A stretch of 64,000 bases of DNA, taken from positions 216,331 to 280,330 of the forward strand of contig CABIWJ010000003.1 in the NCBI GenBank assembly GCA_902362455.1, written 5' to 3'. The stretch is from Eubacteriaceae bacterium (GTDB taxonomy: Bacteria; Bacillota; Clostridia; Lachnospirales; Lachnospiraceae). The translations under genes were made by a program, and so were the position numbers. Below, piece by piece: positions 16,378-24,795 of the stretch. Numbering within the stretch: position 1 is the first letter of the stretch; the number at the start of each line of letters is the position of its first letter. The notes under the pieces are model-generated. The model was not told where the DNA came from and ran no database searches. It was given only the letters and a program-made list of their open reading frames with translations.

Positions 16378-19300
16378 CTTTTACACCTCCTTCTGTATCT
16401 TCGTTTTCTAAATGCACTTCACGTCTTAGCATTTTCCAGACTTCTTCGTCTTTCTTTTTTATTAATTTACGATATTCATATCCACTGATTTTACCGTCAA
16501 ATCCACATATATCATTATATTCGCAATAAGCACATGGTGTTTTTCCATTAGACATTCCGCTACCCGGACTTATTTTAATATATGGATTAACATCTATACA
16601 TCCATCAATTATCTGATGTCCTAATTCACCGATTTTATTATGAACAAATGTCATTAACTTTTCCATGTCATATGATGTAAGAACTGACGATTTTGAACTA
16701 AATCCACCTTTTTTATTATATCCCACAGGAATATATAATGATTCTCCACCTTTTTCTATATAATTTTCAATATCTCTATCCAATGATTTTAAAATAGTTT
16801 TATTATTAATGAAGCCATTCACTTTCTGGCTATCTAATACCATACTCTGGGCACATTTTTGTATTCTTTCTTCCTTCTCTTCACTTTTTGCCTTTATTAC
16901 ATCTGGAATGTTTAATATCTTATCTCTGTCAATTACCGGATTATCTATATTATAATAGAACAAAGCTGCCGGAACTATATTTTTACCCGGATATTTCTTC
17001 TTTGCAAATTCTATTGCAGCCTCCATATATAAAACTAATTGTAATTGCAAACCATTGTATATATCATTGATTTCTAATTTCTTATTACCTGATTTATAAT
17101 CCACAATCTTTATATATACAGAATCGCCATCATTATAATAGTCTACTCGGTCAATTATACCTTTAATGTCCATTGTCGTTCCATCTTCATATTCATATTT
17201 CATTGCATCTGCACCATATTTAGATGAAAATCTAAGTTCAAAATCCTCTGGTATAAAATCTCCAGCCATAACCTGCTTTTGTAATATCCATGCAGTTTTT
17301 TCAGCCATTTTTCTGATTCTGTTAACTATAAATCTGTTTCTGGCGCTATCCTCAAATACTCCGGTCCCATTTTTCTTAACTGCTTCATCAACACTTTCGT
17401 TAATAAGCTCATTTCTTCGGTTATCATCAATATCTTTCCACGACAGTTTCTCATCTCTTATTTTCTTTGAAAATAATTCTATTGTACTATGGTAAATACT
17501 TCCTATATCTGCACTATTTACTTCGAATTCACGTCTTGGCTGCAGATTTAGTCCATAATTCATAAAATGCTCATATGCACAGGCTGCAAATTTCTCGAGC
17601 CTTGATACAGAATTCGTTAATTTCTCACCATATATACATTTCGCAATTGCCTTATCTAATTTCGTTGGAGAGCTTTCATAAATTGCCGCTCTTACCAGTT
17701 CTTCCGGTTTTACATCATATCTTTCGCAAATTGAATATAATTCCCTGAAAAATGCTTCATCTTCATTATCATATTCTTCTCTTAGATACCCACCAATTAA
17801 TTCCGCAAGATATGATTTAGCTGACTTTATATTTGTGATTTTATCTGCAATATTACTACATTTTATATTATCTTCATCATATATTTTTATGCCTTTAAAC
17901 ATATGCATTATTGTATTAATCAGATATGACGGTCTTTCTGACTTGCCATCTCCATTTGTTTTCTTAAATGATATATAAAGTTTTTCACTCATTTTCGTAA
18001 GCATCAGGTATAAATAATATTTCTGTATAAATACATTCTCCCTTGCACCTGGTGATAATTCGATATCATTTTCTTCAAGGAAACTGCGTTCTCCCTGCGT
18101 AAGCACTCCACCTTTTACCTCGCTCTTCGGAATTAAGCCGTCATTTACGCCTAGGAAGAACAATGCCTTAACATTATTTAATCTTGTTCTCTCTATATCT
18201 CCGACTACGACTCTGTCTAAGGTTGTTGGAATTATTCCGACTTTGATATCCTCAAAGCCTGAATCTAAGATAGCGGCTAATTCTTTGGCGTTAACCATTT
18301 CATCACCAATTAAGAATACTGTTTTATCGAAAAGTTTCATTACTTTTTCATATGTCTGGGCATACTCTTTAGCCATCGAAAGATTATTATTTTCTCTAAA
18401 ATATCTCTCCATGGCTGCTAATTTACCGTCCATATTAAGTCTTACCACAAATTCATAAAGTGCTGTAACCGCTTCTCTTACCGTAATTCTGGTGTTCTTC
18501 TTAAATGCCTTATATAAATTATCTGTATCATCTATGAATTTCTGTCTTGCTATGTTAATATCTTCGTCAATCTCTTCATTTGCACTCACAAATTCATTAG
18601 AATATCTCTTATACCCTCTTATTCCATAACGAATTACATAATTCTCTAGTTTATCTATCTCTTTTCGCTCTAATGATGACATACCGCATTTAAGAAGTCG
18701 GAATACTGACTCATATGAATATCCCTCTGAAATGATTTCTAAAACTGCTCTCAGACTTTCCACCATTGGATTGGCAATCACACTTCTTTTATAATCAATA
18801 AAGCAAGGAACATCATGTTTTTGGAACACTTCTGTTATTACTCTGTGGTATGTAGAAATATCCGCAGTAACCACAGCTATATCCTTATATCTATAGCCTT
18901 TTGTATTAACTAATTCTTTAATATTATATGCCACATAATCTGCTTCCGTTTCTGCATTTGCACAGACATGAACACTTATACGTTCACTATCCTTAACCTC
19001 AAATGGCTTCTTGCCATATAAGAATATATTTTCTTCTAAATATCTGAACTCACTACATTCTTTAAACCTGTAATTCTCTTTAAGTATAATGTCGCTATAT
19101 ATTTCAACATTTTCATCACTGGCAATTCTCTTTAATTTATTGACTGTCTTAACAGTAATTCCAAATGTATCTAATCCGTCACCAGCTTTTGCATAATCGA
19201 TTTCATCAGCATCTCTTACTGTAAGTGCAACATTTATGTCACCGGCATATTTTAATAACATTCTTATAACTTCGTACTGGACAGGCGAGAAACCTGTATA

Positions 19301-19909
19301 TTCATCAAATGTTATATAGCTGTTTTTAACTATTTCAGATTCAGGAATAAGTTCGCATACTCTTCTAAGTATCTCTTCATTCATTATGAATTTATCTTCA
19401 AGATATTTCTTTAATTCTACCATTATAAGTCTTATATCCTCAAGTTTTGCATATAATAATGGCTTCTTAGTGCTTTTAACAAGCATCTCATCTAGTTCTT
19501 TCTCGCCTATTCCATATTGGTAAAGTTCTGACACAAGTGATTTCATTTCATCAATGAAACCTGACATCTTCACTTTTGAACCGAATACCGTAAGCCTGTT
19601 CTTGTTTTCTTCTATTATCTTCCTGATAATAAGACATTTTCCGGTATCATCTAACACTTCTAGTGTATTCATTCCTGCCTCATCGAATATTCTCTTAGCA
19701 AGTCTGTCAAAACTTAAAATATCTATATCCATTGTTCCATGTCCCGGTGACAATTCTACTATGATTTTCTGTGTCTCCATAGTAAACTGTTCCGGCACAA
19801 CAGCTAAATATTTTCTATCTTTATCTATACTGCTTTTCTGCAGCATATCATTGTAAATTTTCGTAGTTTTACCTGTTCCACTACTTCCTAAAATAAGTTG
19901 TAATCCCAT
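16361..19909 (-). CDS. addB: ATP-dependent helicase/nuclease subunit B
   Basis: AddB is the partner of AddA; it recognises the regulatory Chi sequence and cuts the 5' strand. The 1182-residue protein has an N-terminal Walker A GSSGTGKTTKI and a degenerate helicase core. The C-terminal nuclease domain carries IVDYKSG, and an Fe-S cluster staple is formed by a distant Cys (ACAYEHF) and the late cluster CAYCEYNDIC. All four expected Cys are present. The start at 19909 has AGGAGAA upstream. A block of stem-loops separates it from the divergent gene at 20361. Confidence 0.95.
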   Translation of the reverse strand: MGLQLILGSSGTGKTTKIYNDMLQKSSIDKDRKYLAVVPEQFTMETQKIIVELSPGHGTMDIDILSFDRLAKRIFDEAGMNTLEVLDDTGKCLIIRKIIEENKNRLTVFGSKVKMSGFIDEMKSLVSELYQYGIGEKELDEMLVKSTKKPLLYAKLEDIRLIMVELKKYLEDKFIMNEEILRRVCELIPESEIVKNSYITFDEYTGFSPVQYEVIRMLLKYAGDINVALTVRDADEIDYAKAGDGLDTFGITVKTVNKLKRIASDENVEIYSDIILKENYRFKECSEFRYLEENIFLYGKKPFEVKDSERISVHVCANAETEADYVAYNIKELVNTKGYRYKDIAVVTADISTYHRVITEVFQKHDVPCFIDYKRSVIANPMVESLRAVLEIISEGYSYESVFRLLKCGMSSLERKEIDKLENYVIRYGIRGYKRYSNEFVSANEEIDEDINIARQKFIDDTDNLYKAFKKNTRITVREAVTALYEFVVRLNMDGKLAAMERYFRENNNLSMAKEYAQTYEKVMKLFDKTVFLIGDEMVNAKELAAILDSGFEDIKVGIIPTTLDRVVVGDIERTRLNNVKALFFLGVNDGLIPKSEVKGGVLTQGERSFLEENDIELSPGARENVFIQKYYLYLMLTKMSEKLYISFKKTNGDGKSERPSYLINTIMHMFKGIKIYDEDNIKCSNIADKITNIKSAKSYLAELIGGYLREEYDNEDEAFFRELYSICERYDVKPEELVRAAIYESSPTKLDKAIAKCIYGEKLTNSVSRLEKFAACAYEHFMNYGLNLQPRREFEVNSADIGSIYHSTIELFSKKIRDEKLSWKDIDDNRRNELINESVDEAVKKNGTGVFEDSARNRFIVNRIRKMAEKTAWILQKQVMAGDFIPEDFELRFSSKYGADAMKYEYEDGTTMDIKGIIDRVDYYNDGDSVYIKIVDYKSGNKKLEINDIYNGLQLQLVLYMEAAIEFAKKKYPGKNIVPAALFYYNIDNPVIDRDKILNIPDVIKAKSEEKEERIQKCAQSMVLDSQKVNGFINNKTILKSLDRDIENYIEKGGESLYIPVGYNKKGGFSSKSSVLTSYDMEKLMTFVHNKIGELGHQIIDGCIDVNPYIKISPGSGMSNGKTPCAYCEYNDICGFDGKISGYEYRKLIKKKDEEVWKMLRREVHLENEDTEGGVKDGEMD

Positions 19910-19954
19910 AAGTTCTCCTATTTATAATATCTGCCTATCATTACTGCCGCTGTT

Positions 19955-20204
19955 CCTGTCAGATTTCGCTTCGCTCTCTCTGACTGATGGGCTTTCGCCC
20001 TATCACATTCCGTTATGTCATTTTAGCTCGCGAATTCGTGCTTTCGCACTTTTTCACTTGCTTCGCAAGTGATTCGCTCGCTAATGGCGTAAGAAAAACA
20101 AATGTCTGCTTCGCAGCCGCTTGTTTTTCTCACTATCTCTACTTTCGCTGTGCCTGTCAGATTTCGCTTCGCTCTCTCTGACTGACGGGCTCTCGCCCTA
20201 TCAC
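19955..20204. repeat. Stem-loop cluster with a 52-bp direct repeat upstream of addB
   Basis: A 52-bp sequence occurs at 19955-20006 and 20153-20204 with two or so differences. Each copy contains GTCAGA...TCTGAC and GGGCTTTCGCCC hairpins. Between them lie GTGCTTTCGCAC, CACTTGCTTCGCAAGTG and a GAAAAACAA...TTGTTTTTC hairpin. I see no credible coding frame here. Confidence 0.75.
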
Positions 20205-20262
20205 CTCATAAAAATATAAATTATATTCTGCAAGCAGATATATTTTATATTTTTATGAGGTG
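20202..20262. terminator. Long perfect stem-loop in the addB / 20361 divergent region
   Basis: A 19-bp perfect inverted repeat (CACCTCATAAAAATATAAA at 20202-20220 with 20244-20262) encloses a second small stem TCTGC-AA-GCAGA. It has no T-run typical of a terminator and could block read-through or be the end of the repeat block. Confidence 0.5.
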
Positions 20263-20360
20263 GCACAGCTCAATGCTAAATCATATTATAACATATTTCT
20301 GGTATATTATCATAGGTTTGATAATATATTAGAATATAATTTATTCGGGAGAAATAATAT

Positions 20361-20990
20361 ATGAGTAACAATCCTCACATTGTCGTTTTTAAATTAAAAG
20401 AACTAATATATACAGGCATTTTTGTTGTACTTGGTATTCTTCTGATTGTTCTATTTATTAATATGTTTAAATCGGATAAGAAGAAGCCATCTGCATCTTC
20501 AGGCGAAGTAAATGCTGCTAACAATGATGTTTCTAAAAGAGAAAGTAATTCTTCTGAATTAACGGATAGTGCAAATGCCACCAAAAATCAGGACACTCAA
20601 GGTAATACTGATTTAGCTAATTCTACTAACATTTCCGGTTCATCTGAAACGCAAAATACTTCTGATAATTCTAACTCTAAAAATACTGCATCTGATAGTG
20701 AAACTACTTATAATCCCGGTGTGTATACATCTTCACTTATGCTTAACAACAGTTCTTTAGAAATTGAAGTATGTGTGGACTCGCACCGAATCAATTCGAT
20801 ATCTGTGAAAAATATGGACGAAGCAATTACTACTATGTATCCGCTTATGAAGAATTCGATTAACGATTTATCTAACCAGATTATTAATTCACAGTCACTT
20901 GAAAATATAACCTATACAGACGATTGCAAATATACATATATGATTCTCTTAGATGCTATTAGTACAACACTTGATAAGGCACGTAAATAA
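20361..20990 (+). CDS. Membrane-anchored protein with small extracellular domain
   Basis: The function is not recognised. The 209-residue protein has one membrane segment (about 16-36), then a Ser/Asn/Thr/Asp-rich low-complexity linker (about 40-117). The compact C-terminal domain begins NPGVYTSSLMLNNSS. It resembles a degenerate FMN_bind-type fold (GVYxxxxxLxxxxLxIxVxVxxxxIxxI), but the flavin-attachment motif is not evident. The start has GGGAGAAA upstream. It is monocistronic and followed by a terminator shared with the convergent Abi-type locus. Confidence 0.7.
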   Translation: MSNNPHIVVFKLKELIYTGIFVVLGILLIVLFINMFKSDKKKPSASSGEVNAANNDVSKRESNSSELTDSANATKNQDTQGNTDLANSTNISGSSETQNTSDNSNSKNTASDSETTYNPGVYTSSLMLNNSSLEIEVCVDSHRINSISVKNMDEAITTMYPLMKNSINDLSNQIINSQSLENITYTDDCKYTYMILLDAISTTLDKARK

Positions 20991-21029
20991 GGCTGAAAAG
21001 GGCAAAATATTTTATACGCATTTAAAATT

Positions 21030-21065
21030 TAAAGACCAATCAGAATTTCTCTAATTGGTCTTTAA
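21030..21065. terminator. Bidirectional terminator between 20361 gene and AbiF-like locus
   Basis: AAAGACCAAT (21031-21040) pairs with ATTGGTCTTT (21054-21063), with T-rich tails on both strands. On the minus strand it closes the AbiF-like transcript just after the downstream RNA hairpins. Confidence 0.85.
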
Positions 21066-21066
21066 T

Positions 21067-21084
21067 CTACAAGTTACCTTGTAG
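21067..21084 (-). ncRNA. Accessory hairpin 3' of AbiF-like gene
   Basis: CTACAAG and CTTGTAG form a perfect 7-bp stem around a 4-nt loop. It sits between RNA hairpin 2 (21089-21128) and the terminator. Confidence 0.45.
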
Positions 21085-21088
21085 TGTG

Positions 21089-21128
21089 TCCTGATATGTT
21101 ACGCATCACAATGATAGGCTCATCAGGA
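21089..21128 (-). ncRNA. Structured RNA hairpin, copy 2, downstream of AbiF-like gene
   Basis: On the minus strand a 7-bp stem (TCCTGAT with ATCAGGA) encloses AGCCTAT, a small inner hairpin (ATCA-TTG-TGAT) and ATGCGTAACA. The internal AGCCTAT and ATGCGTAACA blocks are identical to copy 1 at 22078-22123, while the stem sequence differs completely but still pairs. The arrangement argues for a conserved RNA element flanking the toxin-like gene. Confidence 0.6.
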
Positions 21129-21142
21129 ACTATACTCTTATT

Positions 21143-22054
21143 TTATGTATTATTTTCACTATTTATTCCTAATATTTGCTTCCAATCATTAGGAAAACCA
21201 TAAAAGTCTAATCTTACAAAAGGATATTTCTTTTCTAAATTAATAAGCCTTAACATAAATGTTTCCCAAACATTTTTATCTGCTATCATTTTCTTTATAA
21301 CAATGATGTATGCAAATAATTGTTTATTTGCTTTATTTGTTGAAATTCCTCTCGTTTCAAATATTTGCTTATCATCTTTCCCTAATCTTAGTGCAAATGG
21401 AAGTTTTCTATTAAATAACCTTCCACGATGCGCACATATATTTCTTAAAATTGTACACCCCTGTAACCAATTACCAATATATTTATCATTTATTTTTCCA
21501 TAATTATTTCTGCAAATCTCTTTTCTTACTTCCAACGTCAAATTTTTAAATAGTCTTGATAATGTACCTAATGTCAATAATTCAACTAATACCCAAATAG
21601 GAAATTTTCCATCATACATCTCATAATGATGTTTTACAAAAACCTCTTTATTACCATATTCATTAATAGCTTTTTTATAATCATTTTCAAATGAATGGAA
21701 TCTATCTATATCTTCAAATGATGATTCATTATAGTATCCCAAAGCTCCATATGCTTTCCCGTGATAATATCCGATATATGTACGCATTGATACCTCTATA
21801 CTTTCAAGCAAATACATTAATATTGCTCTTAATTCCATATCAAAATTATAAATTTGAATTATATCAGAAAAATGTACATTTGAATTAAAATTATTATTTT
21901 TTCGAAGTGTAAGTGAATACGCACTTAATCTGTAGTAATTCAAATTGGATAAAGTATTTTTAGCCCTTTCCTCATCATCAATTATTAATCCTCTATTTCT
22001 TAATATTGAAATCTGTTCTTCAATTGTCTTAAACTCTTTTACCTGTTGTATCAT
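21143..22054 (-). CDS. Abi_2 family HEPN protein (AbiF/AbiD-like)
   Basis: Abi_2 proteins are abortive-infection effectors with a HEPN fold and predicted RNase activity that stops growth on phage infection. The 303-residue protein starts MIQQVKEFKTIEEQI and has the family sequence LNYYRLSAYSLTLR near residue 38. The HEPN active-site motif R-X4-H is RNICAH (Arg204 to His209), in the typical context CTILRNICAHRGRLFNR. The SD GGAGG is optimal. The gene is flanked on both sides by matching structured hairpins (22078-22123 and 21089-21128) and driven by a near-consensus promoter. The RNA may be an antitoxin or guide-like partner (inference). Confidence 0.9.
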   Translation of the reverse strand: MIQQVKEFKTIEEQISILRNRGLIIDDEERAKNTLSNLNYYRLSAYSLTLRKNNNFNSNVHFSDIIQIYNFDMELRAILMYLLESIEVSMRTYIGYYHGKAYGALGYYNESSFEDIDRFHSFENDYKKAINEYGNKEVFVKHHYEMYDGKFPIWVLVELLTLGTLSRLFKNLTLEVRKEICRNNYGKINDKYIGNWLQGCTILRNICAHRGRLFNRKLPFALRLGKDDKQIFETRGISTNKANKQLFAYIIVIKKMIADKNVWETFMLRLINLEKKYPFVRLDFYGFPNDWKQILGINSENNT

Positions 22055-22077
22055 TTATTCCTCCATATATACAAAAG

Positions 22078-22123
22078 TCCCACCGTGTTACGCATATAGT
22101 AATACTACATAGGCTTGGTGGGA
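22078..22123 (-). ncRNA. Structured RNA hairpin, copy 1, upstream of AbiF-like gene
   Basis: On the minus strand a 7-bp stem (TCCCACC with GGTGGGA) encloses AGCCTAT, an inner hairpin (GTAG-TATTA-CTAT) and ATGCGTAACA. It begins within about 6 nt of the predicted transcription start, so the RNA starts with this structure. Copy 2 at 21089-21128 keeps the internal blocks with a different, compensated stem. Confidence 0.6.
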
Positions 22124-22135
22124 TCTATTAATTAT

Positions 22136-22164
22136 AATATAACTTTTCTTACATATTTTGTCAA
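22136..22164 (-). promoter_or_regulatory. Promoter of the AbiF-like locus
   Basis: On the minus strand TTGACA (22159-22164) and TATATT (22136-22141) are 17 nt apart. The predicted start is near 22129, immediately before RNA hairpin 1. Confidence 0.75.
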
Positions 22165-22221
22165 GGTATTTACTTACATAATCATCATATTTTCCTACAT
22201 TCTCTTATTAAATTTCCCCTA

Positions 22222-24135
22222 TTAAATCTCCTCTAATTCCTTAAGCCAGATAGTCGCACACGCATCACTTGGCATTCTCAAATCTCCTCTTGGTGAAACA
22301 GCCACTGTACCGACTTTTGGTCCATCAGGCAGGCACGAACGTTTAAACTGCTGTGCAAAGAATCTTCTATAGAATGTCTTTAACCATTTAAGAATTGTTT
22401 CATCATCATATATTCCCTCAAATGCATTTCTTGCAAGATAATAAATCTTCTTTGGTGTATAGCCTAATCTCAACATATAGTACATAAAGAAATCATGTAA
22501 TTCATATGGTCCTACAAGGTCCTCTGTCTTTTGCGCAATTTCTCCGTTGTCCTGTGTTGGTAATAATTCAGGACTTACCGGAGTATCTAATACGTCCATT
22601 AACACTTTATTAAGTTCTATGTCATCACAAGTGTCTGCATAATATCTTACAAGATGTCTTACTAAGGTCTTAGGTATTGAAGCATTAACGCCATACATTG
22701 ACATATGGTCTCCATTATATGTTGCCCATCCTAACGCAAGCTCTGATAAATCACCCGTTCCAACTACAAAACCATTATATTGATTTGCAAGATTCATAAG
22801 ATACAATGTTCTCTGTCTGGCCTGTACATTTTCATAAGTTACATCATGAATACTGCTGTCGTGTCCTATTGCTTTAAAATGTTCATTTGCTGCATCAGAA
22901 ATATTGATTTCTATAAATGTTGTTCCTAATTTCTCAATCATTTTAAGTGCATTATCATATGTTCTGTCAGTCGTACCAAAGCCCGGCATCGTAACTGCTA
23001 CAATTCCTTTTCTGTCTCTTCCTAACATGTCAAATGCCCTGACAGTTACTAATAGCGCCAGCGTAGAATCTAAACCGCCTGAGATACCTATAACAGCCGA
23101 TTTTGCATTAGTATGCTCTAGTCTCTTCTTAAGTCCCATTGCCTGAATTGTAAGAATTTCCTCACATCTTTCATTACGCTTTGCAATATCTCCGGGAACA
23201 AATGGCATATTATTAATCTTAGCGGATAATTCATTATTATCCATATTCATTTCAAATGTAACAACTGTATAATCTTCTTCATCTTTACTGTCGTATGTAG
23301 TCATTTTTCTGCGTTCATTCTTAATTCTGTCTAAATCAATATCACCATACACAGTCTGATTAATAAAACGCTTTGCTTCAGCAAGCATTCTTCCATTCTC
23401 TGCTATCATATTGTGAGCTGAGTACACCAGGTCTGTAGATGATTCACCCTCTCCTGCATCTGCATATATATAACCACATATGAGTCTGGCTGACTGCCCC
23501 GCTACCAAATCTCTTCTATATATAGATTTTCCTGTAACTTCATCACTTGCTGAAAGATTGGCAATTATTGTGGCGCCTGCCATGGTATGTCTGATACTTG
23601 GTGGATTTGGAACCCATAAGTCCTCACATATTTCTACACCGATTACCATATCTGGTCTGTTCTCACATTTGAATAAAATATTCATTCCCATTGGAACTTT
23701 CTGACCTGCAAAATCTACTGTTACAACCTTTTCAAAACCTTTTGTAAAATGTCTTGCTTCATAGAATTCTGAATAATTTGGCAAATGCTTTTTAGTAACC
23801 ACACCTAATACCTTACCTTTATGAAGCACAACTCCGACATTATATAACTTGCCATTATGTTCATATGGAATACCAATCATAATTAACATATCATAATCTT
23901 TTGAATATCTAGCAATCTCAATGGTCTTTTCTTTTACTTTCTCAAGCATCAATGACTGCCAGAACAGGTCACTACAAGTATATCCCGTAAGACATAATTC
24001 TGGAAATACAAGCACTTTTGCACCATTTTTAGCCGCCTCATCAATCTGGTTACAGATAAGTTCTGTATTACAATCTACATCTGCTACTTTTATTTTAGGA
24101 GTCGCTGCCGCAACTTTTATAAAACCATAATCCAT
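22222..24135 (-). CDS. nadE: Glutamine-dependent NAD+ synthetase
   Basis: This enzyme makes NAD from deamido-NAD, ATP and glutamine, the last step of NAD synthesis. The 637 residues hold an N-terminal nitrilase-type glutaminase with the Glu-Lys-Cys triad in FPELCLTGYT, KKHLPNYSEFYE and GVEICEDLWVP. The C-terminal synthetase has the PP-loop GISGGLDSTLAL. The two-domain form frees the cell from needing ammonia. The SD is AAAGGAAG. It is a single-gene unit: a terminator follows and the AbiF promoter region lies beyond the stop. Confidence 0.95.
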   Translation of the reverse strand: MDYGFIKVAAATPKIKVADVDCNTELICNQIDEAAKNGAKVLVFPELCLTGYTCSDLFWQSLMLEKVKEKTIEIARYSKDYDMLIMIGIPYEHNGKLYNVGVVLHKGKVLGVVTKKHLPNYSEFYEARHFTKGFEKVVTVDFAGQKVPMGMNILFKCENRPDMVIGVEICEDLWVPNPPSIRHTMAGATIIANLSASDEVTGKSIYRRDLVAGQSARLICGYIYADAGEGESSTDLVYSAHNMIAENGRMLAEAKRFINQTVYGDIDLDRIKNERRKMTTYDSKDEEDYTVVTFEMNMDNNELSAKINNMPFVPGDIAKRNERCEEILTIQAMGLKKRLEHTNAKSAVIGISGGLDSTLALLVTVRAFDMLGRDRKGIVAVTMPGFGTTDRTYDNALKMIEKLGTTFIEINISDAANEHFKAIGHDSSIHDVTYENVQARQRTLYLMNLANQYNGFVVGTGDLSELALGWATYNGDHMSMYGVNASIPKTLVRHLVRYYADTCDDIELNKVLMDVLDTPVSPELLPTQDNGEIAQKTEDLVGPYELHDFFMYYMLRLGYTPKKIYYLARNAFEGIYDDETILKWLKTFYRRFFAQQFKRSCLPDGPKVGTVAVSPRGDLRMPSDACATIWLKELEEI

Positions 24136-24179
24136 TTTGCCATCTTCCTTTCAGACTTTATTAGAGAACATTCTAACAC

Positions 24180-24216
24180 AAAAAACCAGGCAAGTCCATA
24201 TAGACCTACCCTGATT
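24180..24216 (-). terminator. Terminator after the pqqD-like gene, before nadE
   Basis: On the minus strand CAGG...CCTGG forms an imperfect stem (GGTAGGTC with GACTTGCC) followed by TTTTTT. It ends the spoVA-OPT-PqqD transcript upstream of nadE. Confidence 0.6.
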
Positions 24217-24313
24217 TATTAACCACATATTCATATTGTCTTACCTTTTAACATTCTTATTTATATAAAATATATATCATATTTTTCTCTTTACTTACCA
24301 CTTTTTTTACAAC

Positions 24314-24643
24314 TTATTTATTAAATTCAATTAAGTTATTGGTTCTAAGCATTTCAAAAAACATCACAGTTCTTTTAGTTACAAGCACCCTTTCCTCCTC
24401 AAAAGTTTCAACAATATTATCGATTATATCCTGTATGGTATTTACACCGTCTATCTGCTGCCACACAAAACTGCCGTAACGGTCTAATTCTATTTCTTTT
24501 TCAGGCTCTTTATTAAGATATTTTATTGCAAATGCATTAACTATACCTTTATTTCGAACCTTAATTATTACCTTATTTGTCCAATCAAATTCCCATGTAT
24601 TTTCACTATTTATAATAGGAATTAAGTCAATATAATTTTTCAC
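24314..24643 (-). CDS. PqqD-like protein
   Basis: PqqD-fold proteins (RiPP recognition elements) bind leader peptides and hand them to modifying enzymes. This 109-residue protein matches the family in its second half: ELDRYGSFVWQQIDGVNTIQDIIDNIVETFEEE corresponds to the LDxxGxxIWxLIDGxxTxxEI core, followed by a helix ending FFEMLRTNNLI. The start is taken as GTG at 24643 with GGAGGT just upstream. No radical SAM enzyme or precursor peptide is visible nearby; the upstream gene is an OPT peptide transporter. A cassette (24636-24795) separates the two genes. Confidence 0.75.
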   Translation of the reverse strand: MKNYIDLIPIINSENTWEFDWTNKVIIKVRNKGIVNAFAIKYLNKEPEKEIELDRYGSFVWQQIDGVNTIQDIIDNIVETFEEERVLVTKRTVMFFEMLRTNNLIEFNK

Positions 24644-24795
24644 ACTACCTCCAATCCGCAGGCACATTGTGCCGGAGGTATCGCGAGCAAAATTTCAGAT
24701 TTTGCTCTGTGATAGAAAATAAATGTGGCGCCTGCGACACATTTATCTGTGTGAAAAAATATCGCATCGGCGTATTTTTTCACACTACCTCCAAT
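24636..24795 (-). repeat. Intergenic hairpin cassette C between the OPT and pqqD-like genes
   Basis: A perfect 20-bp direct repeat, TTTTTCACACTACCTCCAAT, occurs at 24636-24655 and 24776-24795, exactly 140 bp apart. On the minus strand each copy is an SD plus GTGTGAAAAA start context. Between them lie stem-loops GTGTGAAAAAATA...TATTTTTTCACAC, AGATAAATGTG...CACATTTAT, GAGCAAAAT...ATTTTGCTC and CCGGCACA...TGTGCCTGCGG. The architecture matches cassettes A and B though the sequence differs. Confidence 0.8.

Noticed and set aside
19987..20181. Open frame of 64 codons across the stem-loop cluster
   Set aside because: It spans direct repeats and hairpins, has no SD and no recognisable protein character.
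21089..22123. Inverted or direct repeats as transposon ends around the AbiF-like gene
   Set aside because: The two hairpins are in the same orientation and their stems differ in sequence, unlike terminal inverted repeats, and there is no target duplication that I can see.
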